From positions 1 through 10,501 of the forward strand of contig NZ_CALUAA010000025.1 of the NCBI RefSeq assembly GCF_943913915.1: a stretch of DNA of 10,501 nt, in the 5' to 3' direction. Shown piece after piece: positions 6,468 through 10,501 of the stretch. The notes beneath the pieces were generated by a model, which saw nothing but the letters and a program-made list of their open reading frames with translations, did not search any database and was not told the DNA's origin. The stretch's first letter is position 1. Each line of letters opens with the position of its first letter. This DNA comes from an uncultured Peptoniphilus sp. GTDB lineage: Bacteria > Bacillota > Clostridia > Tissierellales > Peptoniphilaceae. The translations under genes were made by a program, and so were the position numbers.

Positions 6468-7508
6468 CTATCTCCATTCAAATTCCAACTGTCGATAAGA
6501 CGCTTCTTCATTTATTTCCTCCTCCACGTTACCATCCAAGTGTTTTTTTATTCTCTCGGCAATGGCCTTTATAACAGGTACGGTAACGGAATTTCCAAAC
6601 TGAGCGTACAGATGGGTATCAGCAACCGTCAACTTAAAATCATCGGGAAATCCCTGCAGTCTCGCCCATTCTCTTGGTGTCATCTTCCTGATAAATTCTC
6701 TGTTGATTTCTCCTTTAATGTGAGTAACGGGAGTAAAATCAGTTAACCTTCTATCTATTATTAAGTTTCTCTCTCTTCCCATTCCTCCACACACAACCGC
6801 GCCTGCGATGGAATCAAGACTTCTTATCTCGTAGCCGAACCCGTTCCCTTTCTCCTTGTGTCTTGCTTTATGTCGTCTGAGTGAATTAAGGTAAACGTCG
6901 GACAAATAGTATTTTGGAGAAGTTTCTTCTTCTTCCAGAATGTCTGCAATAACTTTTGAGTCATCAGTTTTGGTCGGAAAAGAAAAGTCTTTCGGAGATA
7001 TATCTTCTCGAAAGGCTACAATATAAATTCTTTCTCTGTTTTGTGGAACACCGAAGTCTTTACTGTTCAATACTTGATAAAAAACATCGTAACCTAGGTC
7101 GGTTAATATTCGCTTGATAACTTTAAAGGTTTTTCCTCTGTCGTGATTAACCAAGTTTTTGACATTTTCTGCAAAGACAACCTTCGGCTTATGTTCTTTG
7201 ACAATTCTGGCTACATCAAAAAATAGAGTCCCTCTGGCATCATCGAATCCTTTCCTATGGCCGGCCAATGAAAATGCCTGACACGGAAAGCCGGCGAGTA
7301 AAATATCATGTTCGGGAATTTCTTTCTCGTCTATTCTTGTTATATCTCCCGCAATATTATTTTTTTCTCCAAAGTTGGCATAATATGTTTCCTGAGCTTT
7401 CGTATTCCATTCCGAAACAAACACAGTTTCTATTTCATCTCCGAAAGCTTGATCAAAACCTAGCCTGATGCCTCCTATTCCTGCGAACAAATCTATTGAT
7501 TTATACAC
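6468..7508 (-). CDS. DNA (cytosine-5)-methyltransferase, M.HpaII-like (predicted CCGG)
   Basis: Transfers a methyl group from S-adenosylmethionine to C5 of cytosine, protecting the host from the linked endonuclease. Numbered from the GTG at 7508, all core motifs are present: SIDLFAGIGG (I, 4-13), GFPCQ with catalytic Cys76 (IV), ENV at 114-116 (VI), QNRER at 156-160 (VIII), REWARLQGFP at 279-288 (IX) and GNSV at 305-308 (X). The target-recognition region between VIII and IX contains KGNGFGYE, GGMGRERN and TDFTPVTHIKGE, which closely match my memory of M.HpaII, hence CCGG. GTG at 7508 is preferred because AAGGGG lies 9 nt upstream and the core begins just after it; an ATG at 7547 would add 13 residues. 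It overlaps the regulator gene by 8 nt and its stop abuts the endonuclease start. Confidence 0.95.
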   Translation of the reverse strand: MYKSIDLFAGIGGIRLGFDQAFGDEIETVFVSEWNTKAQETYYANFGEKNNIAGDITRIDEKEIPEHDILLAGFPCQAFSLAGHRKGFDDARGTLFFDVARIVKEHKPKVVFAENVKNLVNHDRGKTFKVIKRILTDLGYDVFYQVLNSKDFGVPQNRERIYIVAFREDISPKDFSFPTKTDDSKVIADILEEEETSPKYYLSDVYLNSLRRHKARHKEKGNGFGYEIRSLDSIAGAVVCGGMGRERNLIIDRRLTDFTPVTHIKGEINREFIRKMTPREWARLQGFPDDFKLTVADTHLYAQFGNSVTVPVIKAIAERIKKHLDGNVEEEINEEASYRQLEFEWR

Positions 7509-7731
7509 TTTCACTTTCCCCTTCGTATTCAATGATATCTTCAACATTACACTCTAAAGCACAACAGATCTTAGCAATTGTATCTAAATCAATTCTTTTT
7601 ACTTTGTTATTGCAATATGAGTTGAGCTGAGTTCTTTGTAGTCTTGCTTTTTGCTCCAGAGTATTCTTACTGATATTCTTATCTTTCAGAACTTGATTTA
7701 TTCTAATATTGATTTTTCCATAGTTTTCCAT
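7501..7731 (-). CDS. XRE-family (Cro/C1-type HTH) regulator of the RM operon
   Basis: This 76-residue protein is almost entirely a five-helix Cro/C1-type DNA-binding domain: helix 1 around 8-17, helix 2 around 21-29, recognition helix around 32-40 (QRTQLNSYC), then LDTIAKICCALE and NVEDIIEYE, the usual end of such domains. It is the size of controller (C) proteins of type II RM systems and occupies the first position of the operon, so it likely controls cassette expression by binding its own promoter. Classical GACT-N3-AGTC C-boxes are not seen upstream, so it may not be a canonical C protein. ATG at 7731 is preceded by AAAGGGG with 6 nt spacing. Its 3' end overlaps the methyltransferase start (GTGTATAA). 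Confidence 0.9.
   Translation of the reverse strand: MENYGKINIRINQVLKDKNISKNTLEQKARLQRTQLNSYCNNKVKRIDLDTIAKICCALECNVEDIIEYEGESESV
7518..7521 (-). promoter_or_regulatory. Ribosome binding site inside the regulator gene for the methyltransferase
   Basis: GGGG within AAGGGGAAAGT, 9 nt before the GTG at 7508. The same 11-mer AAGGGGAAAGT precedes the regulator's own ATG, which supports it as a genuine translation signal in this cassette. Confidence 0.45.
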
Positions 7732-7775
7732 AACTTTCCCCTTTAGTAATTATGTTCGCAATCTATGCCCTTGTT

Positions 7776-7804
7776 ATTATATCAATCTTATTGACTTCTT
7801 ACAG
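7776..7804 (-). promoter_or_regulatory. Extended -10 promoter of the RM operon
   Basis: TGATATAAT on the minus strand gives a perfect TATAAT (7781-7776) with the extended TGn element. CTGTAA lies 17 nt upstream as a poor -35 box. The start of transcription would be about 38 nt before the regulator ATG. A strong -10 with a weak -35 fits a regulator-dependent promoter. Confidence 0.55.
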
Positions 7805-7840
7805 GTCTAAGATGATAATGCTTCCTTTCATGGATTCCTA

Positions 7841-7859
7841 CTCCACGTTATCAATGGAG
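7841..7859. promoter_or_regulatory. Small dyad in the divergent RM/DUF2971 intergenic region
   Basis: CTCCA (7841-7845) and TGGAG (7855-7859) form an inverted repeat with a 9-nt centre, flanked by two direct copies of GATTCC. It lies upstream of the RM promoter in the 306-bp divergent region 7732-8037, which otherwise holds promoters but no gene. It is a candidate operator with weak support. Confidence 0.25.
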
Positions 7860-7959
7860 ATTCCAGAGAATAATTATGGTGAAGATTGTTTCACATAAAA
7901 CCTCCCGTTTATTTTCTACAAGAAGGTATGAAACTAAATTATTGTTAAGATAGCACCCA

Positions 7960-7988
7960 GTGAAAGTTTCCAAACCGATTTGTAATAT
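7960..7988 (+). promoter_or_regulatory. Weak candidate promoter of the DUF2971 gene
   Basis: GTGAAA (7960-7965) and TAATAT (7983-7988) are spaced 17 nt apart; each matches 4/6 of consensus. It lies 50 nt before the ATG. Confidence 0.25.
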
Positions 7989-8037
7989 ACTCAAATCAAG
8001 AAAATTGTAACTAATTGTGAAATAGGAGGATTTAGAA

Positions 8038-8973
8038 ATGTTTAATTATCTACTTCAAAAGGATACCAAAAATAAACTAAGAGAATACGCTCTCAGTTTT
8101 GATATATCTACAAAAGAGATTATGAAAATTAATCAGAGTATTCCAACAAAGTTGTACAAATATTGTTCATTAAATAAATTTAGTTTGAGAAATTTACTGA
8201 AGAATGAACTTACAGCCAGTTCGCCTAAGGTTTTCAACGACTTATATGATGCAACTATTCATAAAAACTCTTCTCAAACTGTTAGGAGGGAATTGGATGA
8301 ACTTAGTCAATTACCAGTAATGTCAGGATCTGTTCCTGTCAAAATGAATGAGGAGAAGATCTATTGCATTGAACGAACATTGAAAAGATCTGACAGACTT
8401 TCCATGAGATCTATGACAGAACCGTTCAAAATTGTTTCATTGTCCGAAGCAAATAATTCAATTCTTATGTGGAGCCACTATGCAGATATGAATAGGGGAA
8501 TCTGTATAGAATATGATTTTACAAAGCTTCAAACCGCTACTTCCGGTCCACAGTATCAAAAACTGATTTTCCCAGTCCTATACTTGGATAATCCTCTGGA
8601 CATGTCCGATTTGAAAGAAAAAGAATTGTTAAATTCAATGCTACTTTCTGCAATTTCAAAGTATAAAACATGGGGTTACGAAAAGGAATGGAGGATTCTG
8701 TCATATATAGAAACTACACAAGCAAGGATCCCTCTAATAAATATACCAACTCCAACCGCCATTTATTTAGGTAAAAATTTCAAAAGTAAGTGGGCAGATG
8801 AAGAAAATAAAAGCTTATTTGACAGTTTCTGTAATTATATTGCAGCAAAAAATATTGAGTTATATATTATGAGTAACGAGGTTTTGTCATACAAGCTGCA
8901 ATCCAGAAAAATCACGTTAAATGAACTAATATATCTTGATGAATTTGAAATAGAGGACAAATTTTTAGACTAG
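8038..8973 (+). CDS. DUF2971 domain protein, possible defence-associated
   Basis: The 311 residues show the DUF2971 pattern: LYKYCSLN at 39-46, SSPKVFND at 61-68 (usual form SSP..FNDP.D), SEANNSILMWSHYAD at 136-150 followed by GICIEYD at 154-160, PVLYLDN at 179-185, and KTWGYEKEWRIL at 210-221. Residues 1-35 are a short helical extension. The conserved Trp, His, Tyr, Glu and Arg in these motifs suggest an enzyme or nucleotide-binding fold, but no activity is established that I can cite. The protein is soluble with no signal peptide. ATG at 8038 follows AGGAGG with 8 nt spacing. It is divergent from the RM operon and lies inside the same AT-rich cassette. DUF2971 genes often lie in defence and mobile islands, so an anti-phage or abortive role is plausible but only inferred. 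Confidence 0.88.
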   Translation: MFNYLLQKDTKNKLREYALSFDISTKEIMKINQSIPTKLYKYCSLNKFSLRNLLKNELTASSPKVFNDLYDATIHKNSSQTVRRELDELSQLPVMSGSVPVKMNEEKIYCIERTLKRSDRLSMRSMTEPFKIVSLSEANNSILMWSHYADMNRGICIEYDFTKLQTATSGPQYQKLIFPVLYLDNPLDMSDLKEKELLNSMLLSAISKYKTWGYEKEWRILSYIETTQARIPLINIPTPTAIYLGKNFKSKWADEENKSLFDSFCNYIAAKNIELYIMSNEVLSYKLQSRKITLNELIYLDEFEIEDKFLD

Positions 8974-9033
8974 AAAAATGCTTGTAGTTCGCCATCTCCG
9001 TGTATTTTAAGTTCTTGCTCTTAGGTTTTCTTT

Positions 9034-9987
9034 TTACTCATTTTTCAGCAGCCGATAACGGCGCTCTCTATTTTCAAGAATTTCTTTATTCTCGTTAACG
9101 GCTTCTTCCAGCATTTGAATATCGTCTACATCGCCTTTTTTAAGTAGATCGATAATCTCATCCTGCTTATCTATAATCTCCCGCTGCAAAGTCCAGGTAG
9201 TAGTGAGATTTTTCCGGGCAGCTTCCCTGCCGGCGAGGGTCCTTTCCTCGAAGACCTCGACTTTTTCTTCAGCGAGAAGGCGAATGGCCTCCCCCTCTTT
9301 ACGAATACGCTCCAGCCGTGCCTTTACCTCTTTCGTACGGAAGGTCAGCTCGGGGTAGGCGTCCATAATCCGTTTGTGGAAGACGGAGCGATTTTCCAAA
9401 AGATAGCGAACTTCAGCGGCGATCTCTTCACTTTTATCCGATCGGCTCTCTTCCACTCCTCGCTTCAAGAGATTCATTATGAAGTAACTCATCAAGACGT
9501 CGGCGAGGAAAAGAACGACCACGGCCGTTAAGACGGCGGTAAAAAAGAAGGGATCGATCCGCGAAGCCAGGGCGAGGAATCGGGGATTTAGTATTTCCGC
9601 AATAGCGACGCCTCCCAAGCCGAAAAGGATCAGATTGCCGATCCACACGCGGCCGTGAAGGTTCATGGGCTTTTGACTATAATCCCACCAGCGGGCGTGA
9701 AAATATTTTTCCAGTATGTAGCTCGTTGCATATTCCAGCAGACCACAGAGGACAAAGGCAATGAAAAAACTCATGGCCCAGGAGCGTTCGATGGGCGAGA
9801 GAATCCCCCGTCCTACGGTGATCAAAACGGCGCCGGCGCCGTAAATAGGACAATAGGGCCCGATGAGGAAGCCTCTGTTAATGAAGCGATGATACTGTAA
9901 GTATTTCAAAAAAACTTCCGTGACCCATCCTAAAAATGAGTAAATAAAAAACAGCCACAAAAGCTGCCAAAGCCCGATATTTACCAT
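9034..9987 (-). CDS. CmpB-type putative ABC-transporter permease with coiled-coil tail
   Basis: The N-terminal half (residues about 1-175) matches the Firmicutes family annotated as putative ABC transporter permease (ABC_trans_CmpB): YSFLGWVTEVF at 16-26, FINRGFLIGPYCPIYG at 35-50, LLEYATSYILE at 83-93, RWWDYS at 99-104 and HGRVWIGN at 111-118. It has about five membrane segments (roughly 7-27, 42-62, 70-92, 113-133, 147-172). Residues about 176-317 are a charged, helical, probably cytoplasmic coiled-coil extension. The transport role is unproven and no ATPase gene lies nearby. ATG at 9987 has GGAAGG 5 nt upstream. The last codons coincide with the right copy of the 11-bp direct repeat, so the present C-terminus (LLKNE) may have been created by the insertion. 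No clear terminator follows it. Confidence 0.85.
   Translation of the reverse strand: MVNIGLWQLLWLFFIYSFLGWVTEVFLKYLQYHRFINRGFLIGPYCPIYGAGAVLITVGRGILSPIERSWAMSFFIAFVLCGLLEYATSYILEKYFHARWWDYSQKPMNLHGRVWIGNLILFGLGGVAIAEILNPRFLALASRIDPFFFTAVLTAVVVLFLADVLMSYFIMNLLKRGVEESRSDKSEEIAAEVRYLLENRSVFHKRIMDAYPELTFRTKEVKARLERIRKEGEAIRLLAEEKVEVFEERTLAGREAARKNLTTTWTLQREIIDKQDEIIDLLKKGDVDDIQMLEEAVNENKEILENRERRYRLLKNE
9038..9048. repeat. Right copy of 11-bp direct repeat TCATTTTTCAG
   Basis: Identical to 4948-4958. This copy lies in the last codons of the CmpB-type gene, on the minus strand CTG AAA AAT GA(G). Confidence 0.5.
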
Positions 9988-10022
9988 GGCATCCTTCCTT
10001 TCTATGATTAGAATCTTGGGTT

Positions 10023-10028
10023 ATTATA
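10023..10028 (-). promoter_or_regulatory. Candidate -10 box of the CmpB-type gene
   Basis: TATAAT on the minus strand 35 nt upstream of the ATG; no good -35 hexamer at the expected spacing. Confidence 0.3.
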
Positions 10029-10150
10029 TATCTTACCCTCCTATAAAATAGAAGACCAGGTTCCTTTTATATTTTATTTATCTATAAGCTCAAGTTGTTC
10101 TGATTGTTTTTTTAATAATGAATAGCTCCGATTATCCGGAAATTTTTAGC

Positions 10151-10188
10151 AAAAAAATGACCACAGATTCCTTCAACTACGGTCATTT
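10151..10188 (-). terminator. Leftward intrinsic terminator
   Basis: On the minus strand AAATGACC (10188-10181) pairs with GGTCATTT (10162-10155). Four further pairs including two wobbles extend the stem inward. The 3' arm runs into seven consecutive T. It lies 4 nt after a TAA that closes the short open stretch at 10193-10294. Confidence 0.65.
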
Positions 10189-10192
10189 GCTG

Positions 10193-10294
10193 TTATATAC
10201 TTTCACTCTCGTTCTTCTTTTCCAATTGTACGATATATCCCAAATCATTCAAAATACTAGACTCTATTTTTTTAATATCACTGAATCCATCTAA
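10193..10294 (-). pseudogene. Possible gene fossil, last 33 codons of an unidentified protein
   Basis: On the minus strand a 33-codon open stretch reads LDGFSDIKKIESS and continues through LNDLGYIVQLEKKN to a TAA. It has protein-like composition and is followed 4 nt later by a terminator, as a real gene end would be. It has no in-frame ATG or ribosome site, and a TAA closes the frame immediately upstream, so if it is genuine it is the decayed 3' end of a lost gene. I do not recognise the family, and chance is possible at this length. Confidence 0.3.
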
Positions 10295-10419
10295 TTATAG
10301 GACGTTCTCAGACTTTCAGTCCCGTCCCAGTCTCAAATCCTCAATCTATAGTTTCCAATCGTCTTTGATACAATTAAACTATTTTCCTTAACCCTGAAAC
10401 TTTTTCCATTTGGGCATAG

Positions 10420-10451
10420 AAAAAGCATCTACTAAAGATAAGTAGATGCTT
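10420..10451 (-). terminator. Leftward intrinsic terminator of the gene beyond the right edge
   Basis: AAGCATCTACT (10423-10433) and AGTAGATGCTT (10441-10451) form a perfect 11-bp stem with a 7-nt loop. On the minus strand the stem ends in TTTTT. It lies 8 nt after the TAA at 10462-10460. Confidence 0.7.
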
Positions 10452-10459
10452 ACCTATGA

Positions 10460-10501
10460 TTATTGATATTTATTATTTAGATACTGTTCATTTGCCTTTA
10501 G
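10460..10501 (-). CDS. Probable C-terminal tail of a gene entering from the right (partial)
   Basis: From the window edge the minus strand reads LKANEQYLNNKYQ then TAA. Thirteen codons cannot identify a protein, but the stop followed closely by a strong terminator in the same direction supports a real gene end. Confidence 0.4.
   Translation of the reverse strand, partial: LKANEQYLNNKYQ

Larger units (their letters stand above)
4948..9048. mobile_element. Proposed inserted restriction-modification cassette
   Basis: This AT-rich block of about 4.1 kb lies between host-like genes and is bracketed by identical 11-bp sequences at 4948-4958 and 9038-9048. It carries the XRE regulator, methyltransferase, restriction enzyme, vsr and a DUF2971 gene, all typical accessory cargo. 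No integrase, transposase or terminal inverted repeat is visible, so the entry mechanism is unknown. The boundary assignment is inferred from composition, the repeat and the reconstructed pre-insertion reading frame. Confidence 0.45.
9988..10459. other. Intergenic region without an intact gene
   Basis: These 472 bases hold the probable CmpB-gene promoter, two leftward intrinsic terminators (10151-10188 and 10420-10451) and a possible gene fossil between them (10193-10294). No intact reading frame with a ribosome site, no tRNA and no mobile-element ends were recognised. Confidence 0.6.

Noticed and set aside
7509..7547. ATG at 7547 as methyltransferase start
   Set aside because: Poor ribosome site and a non-conserved extension; GTG at 7508 has AAGGGG upstream and leads directly into motif I. 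Not fully excluded.
8974..9033. Search for a terminator between the convergent DUF2971 and CmpB-type genes
   Set aside because: Only weak partial pairings such as AAGTTCTT with nearby bases; no stem with a following T run.
9434..9900. Alternative frames on both strands inside the CmpB-type gene
   Set aside because: No ribosome sites and arginine/proline-rich low-quality translations; the CmpB-type frame has clear family motifs.
10311..10321. GACT-TTC-AGTC as a controller-protein C-box
   Set aside because: It matches the classical pattern but lies 2.5 kb from the RM promoter outside the proposed cassette; more likely part of a local hairpin or chance.
1..10501. CRISPR array, tRNA/rRNA genes, insertion sequences, integrase
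   Set aside because: No regularly spaced repeats, no cloverleaf or rRNA-like sequence, and no transposase or integrase motifs were seen on either strand.

Overview
The window looks like a chromosomal segment from a Gram-positive anaerobe of the Bacillota. It has strong AGGAGG-type ribosome binding sites, TTG and GTG starts, a DegV fatty-acid-binding protein, a LAGC-lipobox lipoprotein and a CmpB-type membrane protein. A Tissierellia/Peptoniphilaceae-like host is my guess, not something the sequence proves. Host genes use fairly GC-rich codons; the block at about 4950-9030 is visibly AT-richer.

Layout. 1-901 (-): degV, cut at the left edge. 1158-1841 (+): a lipoprotein with an alanine-rich heptad-repeat tether, divergent from degV and followed by a terminator that can act in both directions. 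1879-4751 (-): a compact operon of an MFS transporter, an M20 peptidase/deacylase and a small unrecognised protein. 4948-7731 (-): a complete HpaII-type (predicted CCGG) restriction-modification operon in the order XRE regulator, C5 cytosine methyltransferase, restriction endonuclease, Vsr mismatch endonuclease, with consecutive genes overlapping or abutting. 8038-8973 (+): a DUF2971 protein, divergent from the RM operon. 9034-9987 (-): a CmpB-type putative ABC-transporter permease with a long coiled-coil tail. 9988-10501: mostly non-coding, with two leftward terminators, a possible gene fossil and the probable last codons of a gene entering from the right.

How the genes fit together. The methyltransferase would protect CCGG, the endonuclease would cut unmodified CCGG, and Vsr would repair the T:G mismatches made when 5-methylcytosine deaminates. 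The regulator heads the same transcript. The DUF2971 gene shares the divergent promoter region and looks like accessory cargo, possibly defensive.

The most interesting structural point is that this cassette is bracketed by a perfect 11-bp direct repeat, TCATTTTTCAG, at 4948-4958 and 9038-9048. The right copy lies at the very 3' end of the CmpB gene. Deleting everything between the copies restores a CmpB reading frame with a slightly different C-terminus, placed just upstream of the UUCG terminator now behind vsr. This suggests that a 4.1-kb defence cassette was inserted at the 3' end of the CmpB gene. No integrase or transposase is present.

No wholly new system is proven here. The RM components belong to known families; the DUF2971 partner and the insertion scar are the parts least explained.
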